A program made the translations under genes and the position numbers. Positions 15,377 through 24,600 of a stretch of DNA of 29,286 nucleotides are shown here, one piece after another. The notes below the pieces were generated by a model, which worked only from the letters and a program-made list of their open reading frames with translations, had not been told where the DNA came from and did not search any database. Positions within the stretch are counted from its first letter, which is position 1, and each line of letters starts with the position of its first letter. This DNA is from Fervidibacter sp032160945. GTDB taxonomy: Bacteria; Armatimonadota; Fervidibacteria; Fervidibacterales; Fervidibacteraceae. The stretch is taken from assembly GCA_032160945.1 (NCBI GenBank), contig JAVHTL010000016.1. One strand, 5' to 3'.

Positions 15377-15818
15377 CGCTTAGTCGTGATGCCGAGTAAA
15401 TCCGGCACTTCATGTCCCATAGCATCAACCTAATGCGTGAATAGCGACGCCGCACACAAGATTTTGCATCTGCATAGTTTGCCTCCGGCAGTCAGGATTT
15501 CGTTTGTTTGCCTTAAATCTTGCGACAAAGCCCGTTAAGGTGAGTTTCTAAGAGTGAAGGGATTTGGCATGCTTCTTTCCCGTAGTCGTCTATTTTAGAC
15601 GGTCGCGAGGAAGCGTCTGGGAAAGGATTTCTGAGACAAAGTGATGACAGTCACATAGCGGTTGGAGGGAAACGAAGTATAATTGTGCATGCTTGATGCT
15701 TAAACAGGGCACGAGTCAGGGAAAGATGGACAGCGGTGATGACCGAGGCGAATAGGTAATTGCCTCTGAACCTTCTCTCCCACACTCTGCCCCCAAACCA
15801 AACACGGAGGTGCTCACT
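15377..15818 (+). promoter_or_regulatory. Upstream region and hairpin-rich leader of the protease lipoprotein gene
   Basis: The first part (15377-15560) shows nothing I recognise. From 15575 there are several stems: CTTTCCC (15575-15581) with GGGAAAG (15619-15625) enclosing CGTCTA-TTT-TAGACG (15587-15601), and GTGA...TCAC (15641-15654). A perfect -10 box TATAAT lies at 15678-15683, with no good -35. After it come CGGT-GATG-ACCG (15734-15745) and GAGGC...GCCTC with inner AAT/ATT (15745-15766). A possible closing stem is GGGCA (15707-15711) with TGCCC (15788-15792). The Shine-Dalgarno GGAGGTG (15806-15812) follows. This could be a structured 5' UTR of about 130 bases. No riboswitch class could be assigned. 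Confidence 0.4.
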
Positions 15819-18380
15819 ATGCTTCGTAGGAGGCTCTCCAGTGTTGGACGAAGCCCATTAAGGGCAAAGGGACTTTCTTTTTCGTTAGTGTTGGGACTTT
15901 ATGCGACCTTCGTTTTATCCGTATTCGTTGCCGGATGCGGTGGTGGCGGAAAAGGTGGCACAACGCCCACTCCTCCGACGGATACATCGGCTGATCTCTC
16001 GGTTGAAAAGCGCTCGGAGAGAATTGACCCACAAAAAGGAGGTCAGGTGGCACTGTCTAACGGCGCTGTCTTGACAATTCCACAAGGAGCAATTCCAACA
16101 GAGAGCACTGTGACGCTCAGCCTTTTGAACAAACCCAAGTATTTCGGCGAGTCTGCAGTTGCATACGATATACAGGGACTTGGCTCGCTCACTGGCAACG
16201 CCAAATTGAGCGTTCCTGTGGGGAAAAGTGAAAAGCCCAAGGAAGAGGTCAGCATCTTCATCTACGACGAAACTCCGATTGCAGGTGAGCCTTTCCAAGT
16301 GAAGGAGTTGGATTTTGAGTATGATGCAACCACTGAGAAAGCAACCGTTGACATTGCACCACCGTCAAAGCAATCACGAAGCCGTATTCTTGAGCGTCTT
16401 CGGATTTTGGTTCAACTGGAACCATACTACTCGGCGAAGGGTGAAGAAAAACTTTTGCCCGTGCCTTATTATGAGCAGGCTGGTAACAGTTGCTGGGCGG
16501 GAGCAAACTTAATGCTCGTCCGTGCTTTCAATCCTGAGCCACCAGGATTTCATATCGGCAGAATTTTGACTTATGTAGGAGTTAGCGACGATGACTTCGG
16601 TATCGGCACTTTGGCTTTCCAAACGACAATGCTTCAATATCTGGCTATACATAGCAAAGCAACTGTCAAGTGGCGTGGATATGCAAGTCCTGCCACCTTA
16701 AAGTTTCGCATGTTAAGGGAATTGGATGCAGGTCACCCGCTCATCTTGAGGATGGCAGGTCATGTGGTTTTGGTTGTTGGCTATCGTGACTTCGGAAGGA
16801 AATTCGTTCTTCATGACCCTATGGGGGTTACTCCACCGACTAACGACGAAGGTGGAGCCTACACTGTGCGTAGCCTTGAATGGATTCACAATCAGCGACC
16901 TTACCCTTTGGTTGCCCTTCAAGTAGCATGGGTTGAGGCTGAGTTGCCTTCAAACAGGACGCTACAGACAATTGGGTGTCCTGGGGCAGATGAAAAGGGC
17001 GCTGCATTGTTAGGCGAAATGAGGTTCCACCGAATTGAACTTGATACGGGTCGTGAAAAACCCTATGGTTACTTGCAATTTCGCCCTTCCGCTGTGTGGG
17101 GCTATGCATGGTTAACCTTGGTAGGGCAAAATCCAATTTCGGAAATGCCAAGCGAAACTACGAAACTGAGCGTGAAAGTCCCTGTTTGGAATGCTTCACG
17201 GGAACCAGCATCAGTGAAGGTGAAGGTTTCTCTCTACACAGGTAGCGCTTGCCTTAAAACATGGGAGTCAGCCACTCTGGATTTGCCTTCGGCTACGGAC
17301 AACAACACTGTGAAGAGAGAAGTCGCAACAGACATAGAGTTAGGACCGCCCGGCACAGATGGAGTGCGCCGTTATGACCTTGCGGATGCCAACGGCATCC
17401 AAAAAGTGAACATTGATGTGCGCTTATTAGGGACGGATGGCAGTTATAGGGACAGTTTTTACTTGGATGTGAACCTTTCACTTCGTCCGGTGATCAGCAA
17501 GGTGGAACCAACCAAGGTAGCAGCGGGCAGTGACATTATCATCAATGGCGCTTGCTTTGGCGACAAAAAGTCAACCCAAGGTGGAGTGTTGCTCAATGGC
17601 AAGGCTTTGCAAATCATATCTTGGTCCGATAGAAAGATTGTGGCGAAAGCCCCAGACTACGCAACTTCTGGTGACCTTGTAGTTACCACAGGTGAACGCT
17701 ACCGCTATATGAGCAACCGTATATCGGTGACTGTTATGACAACATCAACAGTTAAAAAGCCCATCAAAGACACATGGGATTACAACCTTCGTGAGTTTGA
17801 CAGGACACTCTATGACGAGAATTGGAATCCTGTCGGGGAGATAAAGTTTGATGTCAAAGCGAAGTTCAGCATGGAAGGCGAAATAGAAGCACCTGCTGGA
17901 AGCGAATTCACGGAAGAAGATAATCCCGCTTACGGGTGGAAGGCATACAATGTCAAAATTCCCGAGTCAATCACACCTGTCAAAGTCGTTGCCACGATTA
18001 GAGGCTTGACCGCTTCAAACAGTTTCATTGAGCCAGAAAGTGGCTTCAAAGATAATGGCGCTCCACCAGGTAGCGACGGCTACGGATATGTCAAATACTC
18101 GGTAAAAAGGTATGAACTGGTTGCCAAAGGACCCAACGGTCAACCTATTGACCAGAGCATCTGCACCATCAACATAACTGAACCCAACAATGGAGTTTAC
18201 CGTGTGGAGTTTGAGGTTGACGCCACCAAACTTTATTCACCTGGGACAGCATATAGGGTGACGCTTGAGTTGTGGTATTATTACGACGATGAGGTTAAAC
18301 ATCCCAATGGGAAGCCAGCAAGTGTGCGCAGCAATGTTGGGAGAATTCTCCGAACCTTCCACTTTCACATCTACAGGTAG
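15819..18380 (+). CDS. Lipoprotein with ZU5-like, papain-like cysteine protease and IPT/TIG domains
   Basis: I choose the ATG at 15819 (853 aa) because GGAGGTG sits 6 bases upstream; a GTG at 15810 overlaps that site. A signal peptide ends in the lipobox VAGC (Cys40), so the mature protein should be lipid-anchored at the envelope. Residues 55-190 resemble a ZU5 domain (GGQVALSNGAVLTIPQGAIP). Residues 210-360 look like a papain/C39-like protease: Gln220, Cys225 (NSCWAGA), His315 (GHVVLVVGY) and Asp333 (HDP) form a plausible catalytic set. Residues 555-640 form an IPT/TIG immunoglobulin-like domain (INGACFGD). The C-terminal 200 residues are beta-rich and unassigned. A secreted or surface protease, autoprocessing factor or adhesin is possible. 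The domain reading is from motifs and the substrate is unknown. Confidence 0.7.
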   Translation: MLRRRLSSVGRSPLRAKGLSFSLVLGLYATFVLSVFVAGCGGGGKGGTTPTPPTDTSADLSVEKRSERIDPQKGGQVALSNGAVLTIPQGAIPTESTVTLSLLNKPKYFGESAVAYDIQGLGSLTGNAKLSVPVGKSEKPKEEVSIFIYDETPIAGEPFQVKELDFEYDATTEKATVDIAPPSKQSRSRILERLRILVQLEPYYSAKGEEKLLPVPYYEQAGNSCWAGANLMLVRAFNPEPPGFHIGRILTYVGVSDDDFGIGTLAFQTTMLQYLAIHSKATVKWRGYASPATLKFRMLRELDAGHPLILRMAGHVVLVVGYRDFGRKFVLHDPMGVTPPTNDEGGAYTVRSLEWIHNQRPYPLVALQVAWVEAELPSNRTLQTIGCPGADEKGAALLGEMRFHRIELDTGREKPYGYLQFRPSAVWGYAWLTLVGQNPISEMPSETTKLSVKVPVWNASREPASVKVKVSLYTGSACLKTWESATLDLPSATDNNTVKREVATDIELGPPGTDGVRRYDLADANGIQKVNIDVRLLGTDGSYRDSFYLDVNLSLRPVISKVEPTKVAAGSDIIINGACFGDKKSTQGGVLLNGKALQIISWSDRKIVAKAPDYATSGDLVVTTGERYRYMSNRISVTVMTTSTVKKPIKDTWDYNLREFDRTLYDENWNPVGEIKFDVKAKFSMEGEIEAPAGSEFTEEDNPAYGWKAYNVKIPESITPVKVVATIRGLTASNSFIEPESGFKDNGAPPGSDGYGYVKYSVKRYELVAKGPNGQPIDQSICTINITEPNNGVYRVEFEVDATKLYSPGTAYRVTLELWYYYDDEVKHPNGKPASVRSNVGRILRTFHFHIYR

Positions 18381-18497
18381 CGAAGGTGGTAAGCAAAGCA
18401 GTGTGCTGGAAAGCAGTGACGGACAGAATCGTCGTAGGCATATCTCTTGCGTTCCTAAGATGAATCGTGGCTCTGAAGAAGCCTGTCTGAAAATTCG

Positions 18498-18548
18498 TAG
18501 GGGCGAGTGAAACTGCCAAAAAAGCGGGCGGATTTCATCCGCCCCTAC
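18498..18548 (+). terminator. Compound palindrome, family 1, probable terminator
   Basis: GTAGGGGC (18498-18505) pairs with GCCCCTAC (18541-18548), and inside it GGGCGGAT-TTC-ATCCGCCC (18526-18544) forms a perfect 8-bp hairpin followed by CTACTTTTACT. It lies about 120 bases after the lipoprotein gene and could end its transcript. The same outer arms bound the interior of the MITE-like element at 5444-5577, so this is a dispersed palindrome as well. Confidence 0.55.
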
Positions 18549-18624
18549 TTTTACTGTCCATCTGCTGAACTGTCAAATTGCCCACCTACCCAATTTTTCA
18601 GAGTGGCAGAGACTTGCCTTCCCA

Positions 18625-18660
18625 ATTTTTGCCAGCATCGGCTAAAAGCCGACGCTATAT
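18625..18660. repeat. Hairpin between convergent genes
   Basis: GC-x-TCGGCT (from about 18632) pairs with AGCCGA-x-GC across a short AAA loop, a 9-bp stem with one mismatch. It lies between the convergent lipoprotein and membrane-protein genes and may serve as a transcription end for either strand, though no long T-run follows. Confidence 0.4.
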
Positions 18661-18703
18661 TTTGCATATCTGCGCAACGCTCAAAGCGCAACCTTGAACG
18701 CAT

Positions 18704-20698
18704 TTACAACGGCATCACGGCGTAACCCTTTTGCGTTATGAACCCGACGACGGTGAAGATGCCAGCCATTGTCAAGTCGCCCAAAACAATGCCTAAAAAG
18801 AACGGGCGCAACGCCCTGTAACCTGTCAAGCCACCATATCGGACGATGACCGCCTTTGCCAGCCATCCGAGCAAAATCATGAGCCAAAATTGCTCCATCG
18901 CCCAACCGCGACAGACAATCCAGCCAACAGGGTGAATTGGGAGCGAAAATTGCAGGCGCAAAAGGTAAAGCCCGATGAACCCAACCAATCCAACAATCAT
19001 ACCGTTGACGCGAAACCAGTTGGGCATCATGCCGGGATCAATGTATTGGGCAGCGAGCATGTAAGGGTAATTTGCGTGCCAGAAAAATGTCGCCGTTTTG
19101 GTGAGCGTGACAGCGCCTTTTGTGTATCCGAGTTTAAGCCATGCAAACAACGAGACGAACGCCGCAATTGCGATTCCGACCCAACCCCAAGCCATCAACG
19201 GTCTTTGCCTTAGCCCAGAAAGTTGCGCCATCTTCATCGCATTCAAAAGTGACGGCATCAAAAATTCACGCTGGTCGTAAGTGAAGGCTTCCTGTAAAAG
19301 GCACATTGTCAAGATGCCTTTGGGCGAAAATCGTTTCGTTCCGAAAATCGCTATGAGCGGGTCAAAAGGCAAAATGCGCATTTGAACCATGACCATCCCG
19401 CCGTTCGTCGCAATCCAACTGACTGCAAGGTAAAATCCGTAAGCCATGACGAGAAAGGTCAACGCAAGCAACACATCCATACCCAACGCAACCAAGACAG
19501 CGAATAACCCAACAGTTGCCAAGACGAAACCCCAAAAGGCAACTGCATAAGGCAATGGCTCATCAGAGTCGTCAACTTCGTATCCCCCATCCCGCGTCCC
19601 TCGTCCCATAAACGGCAACGCCTTTGCAATGACCTGTTTCCAATGAGTGCGAGCAGCGTAAGCGATGATGAACAGCAAACCGAGCACTGCACCAACTTGC
19701 TGATACTGCACGAAATCTGTCGCCGAATAGCCTAACCCCGACCAACCGTAGTATGCGAACAGAAGTTGTTGAAACCGTTCCAGCACATAGAAAAACCAAA
19801 GACTGAACGCGACTTCGGTCGTGAGCAGGTAAGTTAAGCCGATTGCCGCTGGGTAGATGTGAATTCCGGTGCCGGCAATTGCATCCCAAGGGAAGCCGCT
19901 GATGTATTCGCCCAAACTTCGCGAGCGCCTAATTGCCGGGACATTGGGGAAGTAAGTGTTTAAGCCGCAGAAAGTGTGCAAAATAGCCGAAGCGAAGAAA
20001 CCAGCCCAAAGGGCTGGGCTGTAAAGCAAAGGCGGTAGCAGCCTATTTGCTGGCGGTTCTCGGGTCAATTCGTAAGGCAATTGCACAAGGGGGAAGGTGA
20101 ATTGTTCTCGTTCCATCCATTGGCGGCGAAGCAAAGTTGCAAGGCAGAAAAGTGCAAAGAAGAAAACGAAAGCGAAGGGGAGCCGGAAAGCGAGGGGTTC
20201 AATCCAAGCGTCCCATAAAATTCGCCCACCGGTGCCTTCGTAAAAACCTTTGGCTGCTGCCTTGTCGGTAATGACCAACCACGAAGGCGCGTGGGGAATC
20301 AGCAACTCGTCCCAGCGGTTCGCTGCTGATGCTCGGTAGAACAAGTTTGGCAACTGTGGGATGATGTAGCGCCACAAGCCGGCAGCGGGTATGCCCGAAG
20401 CGATGACGATAAGTGCCCAAAGGGCTGCTAACTCGTGAGGGCGCAATGCGTAATTGGGCGCAAATTTGTGAAGCAAAGGGTTGACAATGAACACACAAAG
20501 CAGCAAAACGACCATGCTGGATGTCGGTAGTAAATTCCCTGCAACGAAAGTGTTAGCGAGGTCATAGTCGTTGTAAGGTGTGATGTAGGAGAATGTGGCG
20601 ATAAGAACAAGGGAGAGCAAAACGAAACGAAATGAAATACCAGCAACTTTTCGCTTTCCTTCCTCTGATGGCAAAGTTTCGGCGCTTAACCCCTCCAT
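18704..20698 (-). CDS. Polytopic membrane protein, DUF6785-like
   Basis: I choose the ATG at 20698 (664 aa). An AGGAG lies 13 bases upstream, a long spacing, but the 63 residues of open frame before it have no family character. The protein has many hydrophobic membrane segments, roughly twelve to fourteen by eye, starting with ISFRFVLLSLVLIATFSYI. Conserved-looking loops (RPHELAALWA, WLVITDKAAAKGFYEG, LFGTKRFSPKG-like and EAFTYDQREFLMPS) match my memory of DUF6785/DUF6784 membrane proteins common in Armatimonadota and Planctomycetota. The function is unknown and a transport role is plausible. Residues about 365-374 (GRGTRDGGYE) come from a heptad repeat insert placed in a cytoplasmic-looking hydrophilic loop. 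The gene converges on the lipoprotein gene. Confidence 0.65.
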   Translation of the reverse strand: MEGLSAETLPSEEGKRKVAGISFRFVLLSLVLIATFSYITPYNDYDLANTFVAGNLLPTSSMVVLLLCVFIVNPLLHKFAPNYALRPHELAALWALIVIASGIPAAGLWRYIIPQLPNLFYRASAANRWDELLIPHAPSWLVITDKAAAKGFYEGTGGRILWDAWIEPLAFRLPFAFVFFFALFCLATLLRRQWMEREQFTFPLVQLPYELTREPPANRLLPPLLYSPALWAGFFASAILHTFCGLNTYFPNVPAIRRSRSLGEYISGFPWDAIAGTGIHIYPAAIGLTYLLTTEVAFSLWFFYVLERFQQLLFAYYGWSGLGYSATDFVQYQQVGAVLGLLFIIAYAARTHWKQVIAKALPFMGRGTRDGGYEVDDSDEPLPYAVAFWGFVLATVGLFAVLVALGMDVLLALTFLVMAYGFYLAVSWIATNGGMVMVQMRILPFDPLIAIFGTKRFSPKGILTMCLLQEAFTYDQREFLMPSLLNAMKMAQLSGLRQRPLMAWGWVGIAIAAFVSLFAWLKLGYTKGAVTLTKTATFFWHANYPYMLAAQYIDPGMMPNWFRVNGMIVGLVGFIGLYLLRLQFSLPIHPVGWIVCRGWAMEQFWLMILLGWLAKAVIVRYGGLTGYRALRPFFLGIVLGDLTMAGIFTVVGFITQKGYAVMPL
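19580..19607 (-). repeat. GGGACGN heptad repeat, site D (4 units, in membrane-protein gene)
   Basis: Coding-strand units are GGGACGA, GGGACGC, GGGATGG and GGGATAC, directly after an ATG codon, encoding GRGTRDGGY in the same frame and context as site B although the host genes are unrelated. Confidence 0.8.
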
Positions 20699-20860
20699 CG
20701 CGAAATCGTTACTCCTTTCGTTCAGAGCAAAAAGGACAGCCTCCAAACGGAAGAAAGTCACCACAACATTATATGCTGAGTTTGCTACCTGTGTCACAGG
20801 CGATTGCAATGGACCCGTATCAATGGCACAGGACAACGAGCAAAAGGGGTTGAAACAGTA

Positions 20861-20950
20861 ATGCTCTACAAGGAAGACTTGGAGCAAGCGAAGGAAAGGT
20901 TTCTGGCTTGGTGGGAGGGTGAGGTCATTGACCGATTGGACACAGGCTAA
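20861..20950 (+). pseudogene. N-terminal stub of a uroporphyrinogen-decarboxylase-like gene
   Basis: ATG at 20861 opens 29 codons ending TAA at 20948: MLYKEDLEQAKERFLAWWEG followed by EVIDRLDTG. The MLYK-x-D-x-x-x-A-x-x-R-x-x-AWWEGE-x-x-DR pattern is, from memory, the typical start of uroporphyrinogen-decarboxylase-like (corrinoid-methyltransferase-related) proteins of 300-400 aa. The rest is absent and the following bases lead directly into endonuclease III. AAAAGGGG lies 11 bases upstream. It is most likely a truncated gene, and a genuine 29-aa peptide cannot be excluded. Confidence 0.45.
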
Positions 20951-20985
20951 GGTTCAAGTTTTGGTGACGAAAGGAAAGATGGAAA

Positions 20986-21669
20986 ATGATGGTGAAAGTT
21001 AGTCCCGACGAAATAAGGCAAGTTGACAGTTTGCTGTTGCAAATTTATGGCGACAAGAGGTGGCGGAAACGAGCGGAGCCGGTTGACGAACTGATTTTGA
21101 CGGTGCTCTCGCAGCACACAAACGACCTCAACAGGGACAGAGCCTTTGAGCAACTTAAGAGCCGTTTCCCTTTGTGGGAGCAAGTTTTGACCGCTAAAAC
21201 TCGTTCAATTGCTGCTGCCATAAAAGCCGCTGGGCTTTCAAACCAGAAAGCGCCACGCATCAAAGCGATATTGAAGCAAATTTCCGAGTTCAATAGTGGT
21301 AAGTTGTCCCTTGATTTTCTCAGCGACATGCCCATTGAAGAGGCGATGAGATGGCTGAAAAGGCTTCCGGGCGTTGGTCCGAAGACTGCTGGCTGCGTTT
21401 TGCTTTTCAGTTTCGGCAGACCTGTTTTCCCCGTTGACACTCACATCTTCCGCATCAGCAAAAGGCTTGGCTGGATTGACGAGAAAGTGACTGAGGCGCA
21501 AGCGAACGAGTTGCTTGATAAAGTCGTCCCAAACGAAATCAAGTATCGGCTGCACTTGAACATGATCGCTCACGGTCGTAAAGTTTGCAAACCGCAAAAG
21601 CCTCTTTGCGCTGAATGCGTTTTGAAGCAAATGTGCCACTACTATCAAAGGGTGGGTGCGAGAGCCTAA
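20986..21669 (+). CDS. nth: Endonuclease III (DNA glycosylase/AP lyase)
   Basis: This 227-aa protein has all hallmarks of endonuclease III, which removes oxidised pyrimidines in base-excision repair and cuts the abasic site. The helix-hairpin-helix LPGVGPKTA (127-135) carries the catalytic Lys133. Asp151 in PVDTHIFR is the conserved aspartate. Cys201, Cys208, Cys211 and Cys217 (C-x6-C-x2-C-x5-C) should hold a [4Fe-4S] cluster. Length and layout match the E. coli enzyme (211 aa). Two ATG codons are adjacent (20986 and 20989), and AAAGGAAAG just upstream supports translation here. A short out-of-frame ATG at 20979 overlaps the start. The gene ends only 5 bases from the convergent sbcC stop. Confidence 0.95.
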   Translation: MMVKVSPDEIRQVDSLLLQIYGDKRWRKRAEPVDELILTVLSQHTNDLNRDRAFEQLKSRFPLWEQVLTAKTRSIAAAIKAAGLSNQKAPRIKAILKQISEFNSGKLSLDFLSDMPIEEAMRWLKRLPGVGPKTAGCVLLFSFGRPVFPVDTHIFRISKRLGWIDEKVTEAQANELLDKVVPNEIKYRLHLNMIAHGRKVCKPQKPLCAECVLKQMCHYYQRVGARA

Positions 21670-21674
21670 AGCAT

Positions 21675-24600
21675 TTAAGTGCGGTTTCCATTTTCAGGAA
21701 TCTGTCGGCAGCGAGAACCCATTCTATCCTTGGTCACTTCAATCAGTGCTGGGAAGTAATCTCGGAACTCGTCAAGGTGGGTTACAACGATGACCTTTGA
21801 AAACTCTTTTGCGACGGATTTAATGGTTTCAGCAATGGCATCAAGCCCTTCCTTATCCTGAGAGCCAAAACCCTCGTCAATGATGAGGGTTCTCAGTGGT
21901 GCTCCCGAACGGTAAGCCAGAATCCGAGCCAAAGCGATTCTGACTGCGATGTCAACTCGGAACTTTTCGCCACCGCTGTAAAGTTCGTAAGGTCTGTCTC
22001 CCAACTCATCAGCCACTATGATTGCTAATGTCTCTTGTTGTCCACCCTCTTGTGTTGGAGTTTCAAGGACGAACCTAAGGTTCATTCTGCCTTGAGTGAG
22101 CCTAACAAGCAATTGGTTTGCCTCCCACTCAAGCCATTGCACGGCGTTTTTGAGTATCCGCTTGGGAATGCCATTTCGCCCGAAGGCTTCAGCGAGCAAC
22201 TCATAGTCTCGCTTTTCTCCCAAAAACTGTTCAAGTCTTTGCTCCAACTGAAATTTCTCTTGCTCCAATCGGCTCAGGTTCTCCAACATGTTCCTGAGCG
22301 CTCCAATTTCCTCTTTGATTTGACGAAGTTCGTTTTCCCTTGCCCTTCGCTTTCCTTGAAGGTCACGAATTCGCTCTTCAACTTCGCGCAAATGAGATGT
22401 TCTCTCCCTCAACTCCTTAACTTCAGCATCAATTTCGCGCAATCGTTTTTCCTCTTCGGCGATGCGTTTTTTTGCGCTTTCAATCCACTCTTGAAGTTTT
22501 GGGATTTGCTCTTTGGCTGTTTGAAGTTGCTGCCACCTTTGCAAGATGTGTTGGTTCTTTTGCAGCCAAGTCCTAACTTTCTGGTGCTGTTTTTCGTCAT
22601 AGCCAAGGTTTTGGATTTCTTCGTTCAATTTTTCAAGTTGAGTTCGCTCTTTGTGAGCGAAATCTCCCGACGACAGTTTTTGCATCAGAGCGTTAATCTC
22701 AGCCTCTAACTTTTGCAACTGGTCATTGCGTGACTTCAACTCTTCTTCAGCCTTTCGGATGTGCTCCATTTCGGTTTCAAACCTTATGAGCGCTTCAACT
22801 TTCTGGCGGATTTGCTGGTGTGCAGATTGGTCGTAGCCTATGGAGCGCTCTTGTTTTTCAATCTCACTGAGTTGCAAATTCCATTTCCTTTCTGCTTCCA
22901 CCCTTTGCTGGCTCAGTGATTCAATTTGTTTCGCCAACTGTTCCATTTCCTTTTCAACCTCATAAATTTGGGCAAGTTGTTCTCTAACTTTTCCAAGGCG
23001 TTGGTCAATTTCGGGCAACTTTTGAAGTTCCCTTTCCGCTTGGGCAATGAAAGCATCCAATTGCTCTTGGTTTCGCTGCAGATTTGTCTTTTGCTCCATC
23101 ACTTCCTCAAGTTCTGTCTCTCGCTCTTCCTTTTCTTTTGCCAGTTTCCGCTTCAGGGCAGCAACTTTTTGCGGCGTGAGCATAGTTTCGCAAAGGGGGC
23201 ACTTGGGTTCGCCTGCGTGAATTTCAAGCAGGTGAAGTTTCTCGTTCACTTCGGCAATCACTTTTTGCAATTGCTCTTGCCTTGCTTCCAACATGGCTAT
23301 TTGGCTTTTAACCTTTTCGCGCTTGTTAAGAGCACTTTCACGCCTTTGACGCCACTCATCCAGTTTGCTTTTCGCTTCTTCAAGGCGCTTCAATTGCTCT
23401 TCAATGACAGGTTTTTGGGCTATTCGGGTCGCAAGTTGTTTGAGGGAGCGGTTCAACTCATTTTCCTTTTGCTCCAGTTTCGCCTTCTCAGCAGCAATCT
23501 CTTGTTCAAGTTGGGAGCGCTTTTGCTGTATGGATTGCCACTGCTTCTGCCTTTCGTCCCAGTCAGTCAGTTCAGACCTCAACTTTAGAAGTTCGGCGAG
23601 TCCTTTTTCAACCTCGGAGCGCTTGCTCAAAAGCAGTTGAAGTGCATTTATTCGCTCGTTGACGGCGGATTTGTTTTCTTCCTTTGCCCTCAGTTCGTTT
23701 TCCAAGTTAGCCTTTGCTTTCAAAATGGCTTGATCAATTTGATGGCGCTGTTCATTCAATTCATGCAACCTGCTGGCTCTCTCGTTCAACTCAGCCTCAA
23801 ACTCTTGCATTTGTAAAAAACTCTTCCACGCTTCAGTTATCTGAGCCTCTTTGGCGATAACTTCCTGCCATTGCACAATTTGGCTTTGGAATTCTGCGAA
23901 GGTCTTTTGTGTTTCTGCTATGTTTTGTTGAGTCGCTTTCTGCTCGTTCAGAAGGTGTTCCAGCCTGACTTTTGCTTCCAGCAACCTCTCACGCTTTTGC
24001 TGGACTTGTGCTATTTCGTCTTCAACTCTTTGCAACATCTCTTCTGCGTGCTCCCGTTCTTTTTCTTTCCTTTCAAATTCCCGCTGAACTTGTGGGCGCT
24101 TTTTAAGTTCGCTGTCAATTTCGTGAATTCTCCTTTCGCTCTCGCTAATTTGCCCCGCCAAAACCTTCACTTGCTCCCTTGCTTTTTCGGCGAGTTTCTC
24201 ATAGACTTCAAGCCCAAGGGCTTTTGCCAGCAAATCCCTTCTGTTTGCTGGGGTGAGATTCATGAATTTGCCCGATTGACCTTGTGGCATGAAGACAGTG
24301 TTGACAAAGGTATCGTAGTCCATCCTGAGGAGCCTTTTGATTTCCCTGTTGACAGTAGTCACTCCACCTCCAGCCACTACGGGGCGCCATTTTTCGCCAG
24401 TGAATTGCTCCAAGTTGGCTGTGTGATTGTTTGACTTCCTCGAGAACTTTCTTTGAACACGAAACTTTTGACCCTCAACATCAAATTCAAAGACAACTGA
24501 CATTTCCGATGCTCCCTTGCGGATTAGTTGCTCATTACGCCTTGATCTTGCCTCGCCAAACAATGCCCAAGTGATTGCGTCAAGGAGTGAAGATTTGCCA

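Noticed and set aside
15700..15795. c-di-GMP (GEMM) riboswitch suspected from ACAGGGCA and GATGG...ACCG elements
   Set aside because: The conserved GACGCAAAGCC segment and the GGGTTACC-type 3' arm are missing, so the class call is not supported; kept only as an unassigned structured leader.
22035..23588. Long plus-strand frames (up to 224 and 220 aa) rich in Phe and Leu
   Set aside because: They lie opposite the coiled-coil part of sbcC; the Phe/Leu richness is the antisense of Glu/Lys/Gln codons, and no start signal or family match is seen.
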